From NCBI GenBank assembly GCA_024653345.1, contig JANLFV010000016.1, positions 1 to 29,128 on the forward strand: 29,128 nucleotides of DNA, in the 5' to 3' direction. This stretch comes from Candidatus Acetothermia bacterium (GTDB lineage Bacteria; Bipolaricaulota; Bipolaricaulia; RBG-16-55-9; JANLFV01). This document shows, piece after piece, positions 6,647 to 15,058 of the stretch. Numbering within the stretch: the first letter of the stretch is position 1; every line of letters starts with the position of its first letter. Position numbers and translations under genes: made by a program. The notes beneath the pieces were generated by a model. The model was not told the origin of the DNA. It was given only the letters and a program-made list of their open reading frames with translations, and searched no databases.

Positions 6647-6997
6647 ATGTATGAGCATTACGCTGATGTGTTCAAGTGCTTTGCCCACCGTTCTAGGCTG
6701 AAGCTGATCAAGTTGCTGGCCACCGCCGAGGAGCTCTCGGTGACGGAGCTGGGTGAGGCGCTCGGGGTGAAGCACTCCACCGTCTCCAAGCACCTCAACC
6801 TCCTCCGGCTCCAGGGCCTGGTTAAGTTCCGCCGCGAGGGCCAGCTCACCTACTACTCCCTCAACCTGGAGAGGATTGATCAGGTCTTCCATGAGTTCCT
6901 CGACTTCCTCAGGACGGTGGACGAGGAGCTGCTCGCGATGCTCAGCGCTGGACCGCAGGACCAGCGCCAGATGGCTCTGCCCCTCTTCAGGAGATAG
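6647..6997 (+). CDS. ArsR-family winged-helix transcriptional regulator
   Basis: 116 residues. The fold signature is clear: FKCFAHRSRLKLIKLL (helix 1-2), LSVTELGEALGVKHSTVSKHLNLLRLQGLV (helix-turn-helix, about residues 27-56) and a wing FRREGQLTYYSLN. The C-terminal helix probably forms the dimer interface. The metal-binding ELCVCDL motif of ArsR/SmtB sensors is replaced by ELSVTEL, leaving one cysteine (C11), so classical arsenic sensing is unlikely. GGAGG stands 6 nt before the ATG. It is divergent from the microprotein-transporter operon with an overlapping promoter, so it probably controls that operon and itself. The ligand is unknown. Confidence 0.9.
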   Translation: MYEHYADVFKCFAHRSRLKLIKLLATAEELSVTELGEALGVKHSTVSKHLNLLRLQGLVKFRREGQLTYYSLNLERIDQVFHEFLDFLRTVDEELLAMLSAGPQDQRQMALPLFRR

Positions 6998-7113
6998 CTC
7001 GAAGGCCGAGGGCTATCTTGTCGAGAACACCAGTCGCCTGCTCGGAGCCCTTCAGCCAGGCAAGGCTCACAGCTGGTGCGGTCGCTCGGACGCAACCACT
7101 AGGAACGAGCGAG

Positions 7114-7144
7114 TTGGTCGAGTGGAAGGCCGTGGTGCTATAAT
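7114..7144 (+). promoter_or_regulatory. Extended -10 promoter
   Basis: TGC-TATAAT (7136-7144) is an extended -10, with a weak TTGGTC 19 nt upstream. It lies 33 nt before the ATG at 7177. The rest of the 180-bp gap after the regulator gene shows no other signal. Confidence 0.6.
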
Positions 7145-7176
7145 TGCAGCAGCTTGACTTGGGAGGGTGATCAGCG

Positions 7177-7680
7177 ATGCGCATCTGGCTAAAGCTTGCG
7201 GTGATCCTGCTGTTGGCCGGCTCCTTGGCCGTTGGGGTTTCACTCGGCCTGAGGTCGGCTCGCTCGACGGCGCAGGAGGGCTTCGCGGCCATCGCCGGCG
7301 AGGTCCGGCTGATCGAGGCCAAGGTCATCGGGGCGAAGAGCGCGGGAGAGGGCCTGCTCGAGCGGGCCTACGAGGTTGCCTGGAGCGGAACCCCTAGGAC
7401 CGTCCCGCCGGGAAAGAAATGGGTGGTTGTCGTCACTCCGACAGACCAGTTCGCCTACAGCGGGGATGCTCGCGAGCGCTGGCGCGGCTTTGCTCTCAAC
7501 TTGATGGGCGTCTTCCGCCAGGGAGACCAGGTCTACCATGGCCAGCTGCCGGAGGGGATCTACACGAACCTCGATCTCTACATCTACAACACGATGCAGT
7601 TCTTCGCCGACACCCCGGCCAATCACGCTTGGGCCAAGGCTCCGGTCATGTATCTCGTCCTTGAGATCGATGCTCAGTAG
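7177..7680 (+). CDS. Membrane-anchored or secreted protein of unknown function
   Basis: 167 residues. One N-terminal hydrophobic segment (about 5-25, IWLKLAVILLLAGSLAVGVS) follows a short basic start, so the protein is either anchored with its body outside the cytoplasm or cleaved. The body contains PPGKKWVVVVTPTDQFAYSG (78-97) and an aromatic stretch around QVYHGQLPEGIYTNLDLYIY. It has no cysteine and no catalytic motif I recognise. GGGAGGGTGA precedes the ATG at good spacing and an extended -10 promoter lies just upstream. The next downstream gene has its own promoter, so this is probably a single-gene unit. Confidence 0.75.
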   Translation: MRIWLKLAVILLLAGSLAVGVSLGLRSARSTAQEGFAAIAGEVRLIEAKVIGAKSAGEGLLERAYEVAWSGTPRTVPPGKKWVVVVTPTDQFAYSGDARERWRGFALNLMGVFRQGDQVYHGQLPEGIYTNLDLYIYNTMQFFADTPANHAWAKAPVMYLVLEIDAQ

Positions 7681-7697
7681 CCTCACTCCCCAGCCAC

Positions 7698-7726
7698 TTG
7701 CCTCGGGCCAGGAGAGGGGCTATAAT
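7698..7726 (+). promoter_or_regulatory. Promoter of the Trp-rich microprotein operon
   Basis: TTGCCT (7698-7703), 17 nt, TATAAT (7721-7726). The start point would be near 7733, giving a leader of about 23 nt that contains a strong SD. Confidence 0.75.
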
Positions 7727-7755
7727 TGAGCTCAAGAGCGAGGAGGTGGTAGTAG

Positions 7756-7833
7756 ATGGACTGGTGGATTTGGCTCTTCGGCTTTTGGTTCTGGTGGCTG
7801 GTGGTCCTGCTAGCCTTTCTCACGATCCCCTAG
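7756..7833 (+). CDS. Tryptophan-rich 25-residue membrane microprotein
   Basis: The peptide begins MDWWIWLFGFWFWWLVV and ends in a Leu/Phe-rich tail. Six of 25 residues are tryptophan (3, 4, 6, 11, 13, 14). It has one acidic residue (D2) and no basic residue, so it should be a single membrane-embedded helix. AGGAGGTGG (7741-7749) stands 6 nt before the ATG and a TATAAT promoter lies just upstream, so expression signals are strong. The next gene, an exported protein with a hydrophobic C-terminal tail, starts 75 nt later without a promoter of its own; co-expression and interaction in the membrane are inferred. I know of no family for it. Confidence 0.65.
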   Translation: MDWWIWLFGFWFWWLVVLLAFLTIP

Positions 7834-7908
7834 CAGCGTAGTTGTTTTGAGGGAGCGGAGGGCCCCGGTTGGCAGGGGCGTAGTGTGTTTGCTGGGAATG
7901 GGGGAGAG

Positions 7909-8565
7909 ATGAAAAGGGCGATTGTAGGCGCGATTCTGTTGTCAGTGTTCCTGGTGCTCCCCGTCTTCGGCGAGGGGATTGAGGAGCTGGCCCGGCAGCG
8001 GATCGCTGCGGAGACCGGCCTGGACGAGGAACTGATCGCCACGCTCTTCGTCTCTGAAGAGACAGCTCAGTTTATACTGACATTCATCTATATCGACGAG
8101 CGGGTCTTCAGCTCGCGGCTCAAGCCGGAACTCCTGGAGGCGATCATGCCCTACCGGAACAGAGAGGCGATGCTGGTCCTCGTCACGCCCACGCGCGAGT
8201 CCTACTTCAATCCGTTCTTGCTCACCTTTACCCAGGACTGGGTGAGCTACCGCCCCGTCGGGGGCGCAGTTCGGCGGATCAACGAGAGCTTCGCCATGGG
8301 GACGATTCCTCAGGGGGAGGTGGCCGCGGGGGTGATCCTCCTCGAGGAGCTTGAGCCCGAGCTCACCCCCCTCGAACCTGAGGGGCTCGATGTTCACAAG
8401 CCTTTCACGATCAGCTACAGCGGCTACACCACGAGCTTCGCTCTCCGCGCCGAGCCCGCCGTCGGAGTCGGCATCGGGCTGGAGCTGGGGGATGGCCTGC
8501 TTCAGCTCCTGCTCTTCGGGCTGCTCCAGATCCTGTTGCTGCTCCTGCTCGGCTTCTTGGTGTAA
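7909..8565 (+). CDS. Exported protein with a C-terminal membrane tail, unknown function
   Basis: 218 residues. The N-terminus MKRAIVGAILLSVFLVLPVFG is a Sec signal peptide with a likely cut near residue 21. The body carries alternating hydrophobic strands (TAQFILTFIYIDERVF, EAMLVLVTPTRESYF, then AVRRINESFAMGTIPQGEVA). The last 30 or so residues are almost all Leu, Gly and Phe and should anchor the C-terminus in the membrane. I recognise no family. The ATG at 7909 follows GGGGGAGAG; an earlier in-frame start at 7885 would bury the signal peptide. It is the second gene after the Trp-rich microprotein, and its end converges with the CARDB gene on the other strand. Confidence 0.75.
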   Translation: MKRAIVGAILLSVFLVLPVFGEGIEELARQRIAAETGLDEELIATLFVSEETAQFILTFIYIDERVFSSRLKPELLEAIMPYRNREAMLVLVTPTRESYFNPFLLTFTQDWVSYRPVGGAVRRINESFAMGTIPQGEVAAGVILLEELEPELTPLEPEGLDVHKPFTISYSGYTTSFALRAEPAVGVGIGLELGDGLLQLLLFGLLQILLLLLLGFLV

Positions 8566-8621
8566 GGCCAAAGCAAGGGGCCGCGGCCTGGGCATCCTCG
8601 ACCGCGGCTCCGCGTGGTTTA

Positions 8622-11330
8622 CTAGATCAGTGTTATGACCGTCTGCATCCTGTTGTTCGTCTCGTTCGACTCCTTCACGCGATCGCCCGCGTCCACCACG
8701 ACGATGATCGTGTAGTCCCCGTAGGGAAGGGCCGAGGTGGCCAAGCTCACTTGAGAGGTGACCGTCTCCCCGGGCTTCAGGCCCGAGATCTCCTTTGTGG
8801 CGAAGAGAACCTGGTTGCTCGGATCGGGCCTGTAGAAGAATTGGACTGTGAAAGGCCCGGCTTGCCCTTCCCCCAGGTTGGCTATCGTAACGGTGACCTG
8901 AGCGGTCTGCCCGCGCTGCAAGATCGGTGAGGGCTTGATCGTCAGGCTCGTGGGAACGAGATCCACTGCCCCCACTGGCTCAGCTGGCCCCTCGACCTTC
9001 AGCGTGCCGAACAGCTCGTTGTTCGCCTCGTTCTGCTCGCTGACCCGGTTGTCGGGATCGACCACTACGCGGATGAGGTAGTCTCCCGGCACGAGCGCTG
9101 AGGTCTCCAGCTCGCGGGTTGCTGGCTCGGGGTTGTTCACAGCGATTCCGGGGAAGGAGACCCCGCCGAATGAGACGAACTCGGCCTCGCGCGCGCAGCT
9201 AGTCTGATCCCGCACCTGGCACCAGTAGAAGTTGACATCGAACTTCCCCACCGGCTCGACACCGGCGTCGATCACGATCGCCGTGACCTTCACCACCTGC
9301 CCCTGGTTGACCGGGGAGGGCGGATCGAGCTCGAGGGTGACCGGCAGAAGGTCCGCTCCTTGGACGACCACGGTGATGTTCAGCATGTTGTTCAGCTCGC
9401 TCTGCTCCTCGACCAAGCCGTTCGGTCTCCCGGTGCCCGCCGGGTCGATCGAGATGAGGATCACATAGTTCCCTGGCCGGAGGGCCGAGGTCTCCAGGGT
9501 CGCCTGGACGGTGGCGCTCTTCCCCACGCCTAGCCCGGCGAGCGAGACGACGGAGAAGGTGGCGAAATCAGCGGGACTAGTGCAGGGTTGCGCCTGGGCC
9601 CCGACCGGCACGGTCTCGGGAATGCGGCAGAAGCCGAACTCGACCTCGAACGGGCCAGCATTGAGGTCCCCCACGTTCGCCGCATTGGCGGTGATGAAGA
9701 GGGTCTGTCCGCGGTTCACCTGATACGAGGGGGCCACCACTACGGGGCTGAGCGGATCGAATGCCAGATCGGGAAGGCGAGGCGCAAGGAGGGTGAGCGT
9801 GGTGACCAGCTCGTTGTTCGTCTCCTCCAGTTCCTCGATCCTCCCGTTCGGATCCACGACCACCCGGATCTCGTAGATCCCGGGTGCTGCAGCAGCGATC
9901 GCCAGCCTCCCGTCCACTCTCATCTCCGCTCCTGGGGCTAGGCTCAGCCCGCTGCAGCCCGCCTGATCGCGGCAGGGGAGGGCCTCCCAGCGGAGCCGCC
10001 CCTTGGCCCGGTAGCTGAACTCCACCGAGAACCCCGAGGCGGGGGCCTTACCGGTGTTCTTCAGGACCGAGGAGACGTTGACCACCTCGGCCGTCCGGAG
10101 CTCGACTGGCGAGGGCGGATTGAGCTCCAGGCTCTCCGGGTGAAGCTCCGCAAGCTGGGGTTCCGGAGGGAGAACGGTCAGGGGCCTGGTCAGGACATTG
10201 TTGGCCTCGTCTAGCTCGGGAACGATGTTGTTCGGATCGACCATGACCTTGATCTCGTGGACGCCGGTGGTAAGCCCCAATTCCGGCCTGGTCAGAATCA
10301 GCTCCCCCTGGGCGACGCGCTCCTCGCCAGGCTCGAGTGGCCCGAGGTTGGCGAGCGCGAACTGCCTGCCGTCGATGTAGAACCCGACCTCGACTGTTGG
10401 GGCCTTCCCCTTACCGACATTCACGACCTTCGCCGAGACGATGGCCCTCCCGTCGAGGCGGACGAGCGGCCGATCGAACTCCAGGCTCGTCGGGCGGAGC
10501 TCCGCCCCCTGGATGGTCAGTGTGGCCGTGAGCACATTATTGGCCTCGTCCTGCTCCTCGACTTGCCCATCGGGGTCGACGATTACCGAGACATTGTGGC
10601 TCCCCGACCCCAGGCCCAGAGTGTAGGGATCGAGCGCGCCCTGGACCGTGACGCTCGCTCCGGCGCCTAGCCCCTCCAGGGCCGTGGAGTCGAACTCCTG
10701 GTTCCTCACGCGGAAGGCGACCCGGAACGGGCCCGCGTCCTTGTCACCGGTGTTCCGAACCTCGACAGAGACGACCACCAGTTGATCGCTGGTCGGCGAG
10801 GGCGGCTCGAAGGCCAGTGCCACCGGCTGGAGGTCGGCCAACCCTATTCTGGAAGGAAGGATCGTCAGGGCCGTCACCAGCTCGTTATTCGTCTCATCCT
10901 CTTCGGGGATCTGGTTGTTCGAGTCAGCGACGACGCGGATCTCGTAGGTGCCCAGTTCCAGGTTCCCTGTGGCAAATTTGATCGCCTGTCCCCGATCCCT
11001 GATCTCCAGGGCGTCCTGACGGCTGGGGGAGAGGTTGGGAATGGTCGTGACATAGAAGCTAGTCCAGCTCTCTCCCCCCTGAGGGCGGTAGAAGAACTCC
11101 ACCTTGAACTCGCTTGCGGGCCGGTCGCCGGTGTTCATCACCCAGGCGTGGATCGTCACGACCTCGCCGCGGGCCACCGGCGAGGGCGGCTCCAGGACGA
11201 TCTTCTGGAGGTGGAGCTCCGCCAGCCCTGCCCCTCCCCACCCGATCAGGCCAGTCGCAAAGGCCATGAACAGCGCTAGAACGACGATACCTGCCTTCCT
11301 GCCCATCATCCTCTCCTCCTTCTTGTTCAT
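8622..11330 (-). CDS. Secreted protein made of seven CARDB repeats
   Basis: 902 residues: a Sec signal peptide followed by seven CARDB (cell-adhesion-related, Ig-like) domains of roughly 120 residues. Each follows the pattern L-x-P-x-SL-x-L-PPSPV, a central V-x-NTG-x-x-x-A-x-x-F-x-V-x-F, and a closing DP-x-N-x-I-x-E-x-x-E-x-NNEL. Family knowledge suggests beta-sandwich modules in surface or adhesion proteins; no enzyme domain is visible. The domain-closing acidic NN motif may bind calcium (inference). It is the last gene of the exported locus, 13 nt after the previous stop. The ATG at 11330 has GAGGAG 9 nt upstream. An ATG at 11309 has a better AAGGAGGAG and gives a tidier signal peptide, so the true start may be 11309. 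Confidence 0.88.
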   Translation of the reverse strand: MNKKEERMMGRKAGIVVLALFMAFATGLIGWGGAGLAELHLQKIVLEPPSPVARGEVVTIHAWVMNTGDRPASEFKVEFFYRPQGGESWTSFYVTTIPNLSPSRQDALEIRDRGQAIKFATGNLELGTYEIRVVADSNNQIPEEDETNNELVTALTILPSRIGLADLQPVALAFEPPSPTSDQLVVVSVEVRNTGDKDAGPFRVAFRVRNQEFDSTALEGLGAGASVTVQGALDPYTLGLGSGSHNVSVIVDPDGQVEEQDEANNVLTATLTIQGAELRPTSLEFDRPLVRLDGRAIVSAKVVNVGKGKAPTVEVGFYIDGRQFALANLGPLEPGEERVAQGELILTRPELGLTTGVHEIKVMVDPNNIVPELDEANNVLTRPLTVLPPEPQLAELHPESLELNPPSPVELRTAEVVNVSSVLKNTGKAPASGFSVEFSYRAKGRLRWEALPCRDQAGCSGLSLAPGAEMRVDGRLAIAAAAPGIYEIRVVVDPNGRIEELEETNNELVTTLTLLAPRLPDLAFDPLSPVVVAPSYQVNRGQTLFITANAANVGDLNAGPFEVEFGFCRIPETVPVGAQAQPCTSPADFATFSVVSLAGLGVGKSATVQATLETSALRPGNYVILISIDPAGTGRPNGLVEEQSELNNMLNITVVVQGADLLPVTLELDPPSPVNQGQVVKVTAIVIDAGVEPVGKFDVNFYWCQVRDQTSCAREAEFVSFGGVSFPGIAVNNPEPATRELETSALVPGDYLIRVVVDPDNRVSEQNEANNELFGTLKVEGPAEPVGAVDLVPTSLTIKPSPILQRGQTAQVTVTIANLGEGQAGPFTVQFFYRPDPSNQVLFATKEISGLKPGETVTSQVSLATSALPYGDYTIIVVVDAGDRVKESNETNNRMQTVITLI

Positions 11331-11343
11331 ACTCGTAATCTCC

Positions 11344-14300
11344 TCAAGGCAACTCCGCCCTCAGCAGATACGCGTTTTGGTTCTCGGCACCGAAGTAGAC
11401 GGTCCGGACCAGCTTGACGCCAGTTCCTACGCGCTCGACAACCACATCGATCACGGCGTTAGAGCGGATTGCGCTTCCAACCTCGACGGCGAAGATCTGC
11501 TGGCGATCGCCCGTGAGTCCGTAGAGCTTCCGGTCGTCCGAGCCGAAGAAGAGTGCGCCACTCCGGCCGTCGATCGCGGGGGTGGCATAGATCGGGCCTC
11601 CGGTGAGGAAGGCCCAGCGCAGCCCTCCGGAAAGGTCGAGCGAGTAGAGCTTCTCGTCGACGGAGGTTGCGTAGATCGGGTCGTGCCGCTCGGCATCCAC
11701 GACGATCGAGGTGATCGCCCCTCCCGCGGTGAAGCTCCAGCCCGTGCTCCCACCGAAGCTCACTGTCTGGACCTTCCCATCCTCAGTGCCGACATAGATC
11801 GCCTCACCGAGGGCCAGGGCGGTCAACGGGCTCCGCAGGTCGAGCTCCCACTTGCGGGCTCCGTCGCGGTCGAGGGCGTAGAGCCAGCCGTCGCTGGTGG
11901 CCACATAGATCGCTCCTCGTGCATCATTCACGGCTAGCGCCCTTACCGTGCCGGCAGTGGCGAACTCCCACCGCGTCTGGCAGGCCGAGGTGAGGCTCAC
12001 GAGGTGGGCCCCCGCGCCGGCGTAGATGTTCCCGAGCCTATCGAGCCCGAGCGCGCGGATCTCACCCTCGAGCGAGGCCCGGCAGATCTCGCGCCCGCTG
12101 TCGAGCCTCACGACATAGAGCTTCCCCTCAACGGTGCCCAAATAGGCAGCCCGTGCGGCCCCGGTGTCGATGACTAGCGCTCGGATCGCACTTCCCGCGG
12201 GGAACGGGAACCCGGCCTTGGTGACCATCCCCCGCTCCAGGGCGTAGAGGTTACCATCCTCTGAGGCGATGTAGACCACCCCGGTTCCTTCGTCCAGCCG
12301 GAGAATCCGCACCGGCCCGCCGGTCTGCAGCGCAAGCTCCGCCTTGGGCGGGGTCGGGGGCCCGATGGTGAGGTAGGCCGCCAGCTCATTATTGACCTCG
12401 TTCTGCTCGGCCACACGGTTGTCCGGATCGATCTTGATCTTTATCTCGTAGGTCCCCTGGCCTAGACCAGAAGTCGCCAGAACGCGGCAGAGCTCCGTCT
12501 GGCTCCCTGCGGCGAGGCCCGAGACTGCCGCAGTAGCGAACTGCACATAGGCATCGACCAGGTAGGAGTAAGAGACGGTGAACGGCCCGGCCGAGGCTGT
12601 TCCGATGTTGGCTATCCTGACGCAGACCCTCACTAGGTCCCCCTGGACCGCCGACGGCGGATCGAAGGTCAGCCCCGCGGGATATAGATCGGGCCGGGAG
12701 ACAGGCGCGGAGATGATCAGGGTCCGGACCAGCTCGTTATCGCCCTCGTTCTGTTCCAAGACCCAATTGCCGGGGTCTGCAATTACCTTCAGCTCATAGC
12801 TTCCCATTCCCAGGCCCGCCGTATTGAACACCTCGCAGACGGTCATCGAGCGGCCGACCTCCAGGCGGGGAACGGACTTGCTTGCAAAGGGGATGAAGGT
12901 CCCGACCTGATCCTGGCGGTAGAGGAACTCGACCTGGAAGTCACCGGCAGCTCCCTCGCCGGTGTTAGCGATCTCAGCGCAGACCTGGACCTGGGTCCCC
13001 TGGGAGACCGGCGAGGGCGGCGCGAAGGTGAGGTCTCTCAGGGTGAGGTTAGGGGCCTTCTCCGGCGGGGTGACTGGGGTGATGAGGGAGAGGCCCGTGA
13101 TCAAGGTGTTGTTGGTCTCATCGGACTCGGGGACCTCATTCCTGAGGTCAACCAGCACTCTGAGCTTGTAGCTGACTCCCAGGCTCAGCTCGGTCGTCGG
13201 GAGCCTTCCCTCGATGATCTCCTTTGCTCCCCTGCCGAGGCCTGGGACATCCCGAATGGCGAAGGGGATCCAACTCTGGCCGTCCACGCTATAGGCCAGC
13301 TCGACCTGGAAGCGCCCCGCGTCGATGTTCCCCGTATTCCAGACTGTGGCCAAGACGCGGACCACCTGGCCCTGCCTCACCGGTGAGGGCGGGTCGAGGA
13401 GCAGGCTCGTGGGGTGGAGCTCAGCGAGGCGCGGTCTGGGCGCCAGGATTGTCAGCGCCGTGCTGATCATGTTGTTGACCTCGTCCAGCTCGGGGATCTG
13501 ATTGTCGGGGTCCACGAAGACCCGCAGGGTGTATTCCCCGGGTGGGAGGTCGGTAGTGTCGAGCTTTCCCTGGACCTTCACGGTCTCGCCCTGCCGCAGG
13601 CCCTCAACATCCGTGTAGTAGAAGGTATCGAAGCGGAGGTTGTCGATGAAGAACCCGACGGTGAAGCTTTGGGCCGGCTTCTTCCCCGTGTTCTTCACCT
13701 GGCAGAAGACGGTGATCGTATCGCCTTGATGGACCGGGGCGGTCTCCACCTCCAGCCCCTGGGCAAGAAGCTCAGAGCCCTGAACGAAGAAGGAGACGAC
13801 CAGCTCGTTATTAGCCTCATTCTGCTCATTGATCGTGTTCTCCGGATCGACCACCACCCGGAGCTGGTAGCTCCCCGGCTCCAGGCCTAGGCCGGGGACA
13901 TCGAGCCGCCCGGTTACGGTGTCGCTGTTGTTCTTCTCCTCGATGCCCAGGGTGTCGATGGTGGCCGAGGCGAAGCGCTGCCAATCGCCAGCTCCCAGCC
14001 GCCGGTAGGAGAACTCCACCAGGATGTTGTCGGCCCTCTGCCCGCCCGTGTTCATAATGAGCGCGGTCGCGGTGATATCCCTTCCCCACTCCAGTGGAAG
14101 ATCCCGGTTGAAGGTGATCGAGACCGGATGGAGCTCGGGGAGGTCGAGCTTGGAAGGAGCAACCCCGAGCCAGGCGAGCATCTCATTGTTGCTCTCGTCC
14201 TGCTCTTCTACCTGGCCGTGGGGCCTAGTGGCCGTGGGCGGATCAACGACCACCCTGATGCTGAGAGTGGTGGGCTCCGTCGGCGGATCGAGCTCGAGCG

Positions 14301-14979
14301 CGGAGGTGTCGAGCGACTGCTCCAGGATCACTCGGCCATTGCGGTCTAGGCCGGCCACGAGGACCGCGCCAAAGGAAGTCCAACTCCTCCCATTCAGGCT
14401 GTAGAGGAACTCAACATGGAAGCCACCCGCGGTGCTCTCGCCGGTGTTCTCGATCTCGGTCGAGACGCGAACCGTCTGACCCCGCTTGACCGGGGAAGGC
14501 GGGTTGAAGCTCAGGCTGATCGGATGGAGCTCCGGCTTCGGCGGGAGGACCTCCAAAGGAATCGTCGCACGGTTATTTGTCTCATCGCCCTCGCTCACGC
14601 GATTGTCCGGATCGACTCGAACCGTCACCTCGTAGCTCCCTGGGGTGAGGTTGGCCGTCTTGATCTGCGCCTCGAAGCTCGTCTCGCCCCCGGCCTGCAA
14701 GCCCGTGAACTCCTGGCTGGAGAACCCACAGCACTCCGCCCTGTCTACCCGTCGCCAGCAGAGCTCGACCGAGAACGGACCCGCCGGACCCTCGCCAATG
14801 TTGCTCACCTTAAGGGCGACTCGGACGATGACGCCCTGTGCCACCGGCGAAGGCGGGCTCAGGGTCAGCTCCTGGACGACGAGATCGGGCAGGAATTGCG
14901 CTTGCGACAGGGTCGAAACCGCTAACGCCGAGGAGAGGATCACACTGAGAATCCCCAGAACCTTCAAGCCTCTAGCCAT
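11344..14979 (-). CDS. Secreted protein: seven CARDB repeats plus an eight-bladed beta-propeller
   Basis: 1211 residues. After a signal peptide (MARGLKVLGILSVILSSALA) come seven CARDB domains (about residues 30-875) with the same PPSPV…NTG…DP.N…NNEL pattern as the neighbouring protein. A PQQ-type beta-propeller (about 880-1211) follows, with blade repeats such as VYIASEDGNLYAL, IYVATSDGWLYALD, LFFGSDDRKLYGL and VYFGAENQNAYLL; I count eight. Propellers of this type serve in BamB, PQQ dehydrogenases and binding scaffolds; no PQQ or metal-binding catalytic residues are evident, so a binding or structural role is more likely. The ATG at 14979 has GGGGG at usable spacing; a GTG at 14982 is too close to it. 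The stop lies 13 nt before the next CARDB gene. Confidence 0.9.
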   Translation of the reverse strand: MARGLKVLGILSVILSSALAVSTLSQAQFLPDLVVQELTLSPPSPVAQGVIVRVALKVSNIGEGPAGPFSVELCWRRVDRAECCGFSSQEFTGLQAGGETSFEAQIKTANLTPGSYEVTVRVDPDNRVSEGDETNNRATIPLEVLPPKPELHPISLSFNPPSPVKRGQTVRVSTEIENTGESTAGGFHVEFLYSLNGRSWTSFGAVLVAGLDRNGRVILEQSLDTSALELDPPTEPTTLSIRVVVDPPTATRPHGQVEEQDESNNEMLAWLGVAPSKLDLPELHPVSITFNRDLPLEWGRDITATALIMNTGGQRADNILVEFSYRRLGAGDWQRFASATIDTLGIEEKNNSDTVTGRLDVPGLGLEPGSYQLRVVVDPENTINEQNEANNELVVSFFVQGSELLAQGLEVETAPVHQGDTITVFCQVKNTGKKPAQSFTVGFFIDNLRFDTFYYTDVEGLRQGETVKVQGKLDTTDLPPGEYTLRVFVDPDNQIPELDEVNNMISTALTILAPRPRLAELHPTSLLLDPPSPVRQGQVVRVLATVWNTGNIDAGRFQVELAYSVDGQSWIPFAIRDVPGLGRGAKEIIEGRLPTTELSLGVSYKLRVLVDLRNEVPESDETNNTLITGLSLITPVTPPEKAPNLTLRDLTFAPPSPVSQGTQVQVCAEIANTGEGAAGDFQVEFLYRQDQVGTFIPFASKSVPRLEVGRSMTVCEVFNTAGLGMGSYELKVIADPGNWVLEQNEGDNELVRTLIISAPVSRPDLYPAGLTFDPPSAVQGDLVRVCVRIANIGTASAGPFTVSYSYLVDAYVQFATAAVSGLAAGSQTELCRVLATSGLGQGTYEIKIKIDPDNRVAEQNEVNNELAAYLTIGPPTPPKAELALQTGGPVRILRLDEGTGVVYIASEDGNLYALERGMVTKAGFPFPAGSAIRALVIDTGAARAAYLGTVEGKLYVVRLDSGREICRASLEGEIRALGLDRLGNIYAGAGAHLVSLTSACQTRWEFATAGTVRALAVNDARGAIYVATSDGWLYALDRDGARKWELDLRSPLTALALGEAIYVGTEDGKVQTVSFGGSTGWSFTAGGAITSIVVDAERHDPIYATSVDEKLYSLDLSGGLRWAFLTGGPIYATPAIDGRSGALFFGSDDRKLYGLTGDRQQIFAVEVGSAIRSNAVIDVVVERVGTGVKLVRTVYFGAENQNAYLLRAELP

Positions 14980-15058
14980 CACACCCCCTTCTGGTCTTCT
15001 GACCGCTCAAATCCTCCTCTGCTAGGCCACTGACCCACCTCCGGTTACGGACTCATTC

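Noticed and set aside
11104-11937. 277-codon plus-strand frame across the junction of two CARDB genes
   Set aside because: A shadow of repetitive minus-strand coding sequence; low-complexity product with no domain.
8622-14979. Regular repeats in the minus strand considered as a CRISPR or satellite array
   Set aside because: The periodicity is about 330-390 bp, diverged, and explained by the CARDB protein repeats.
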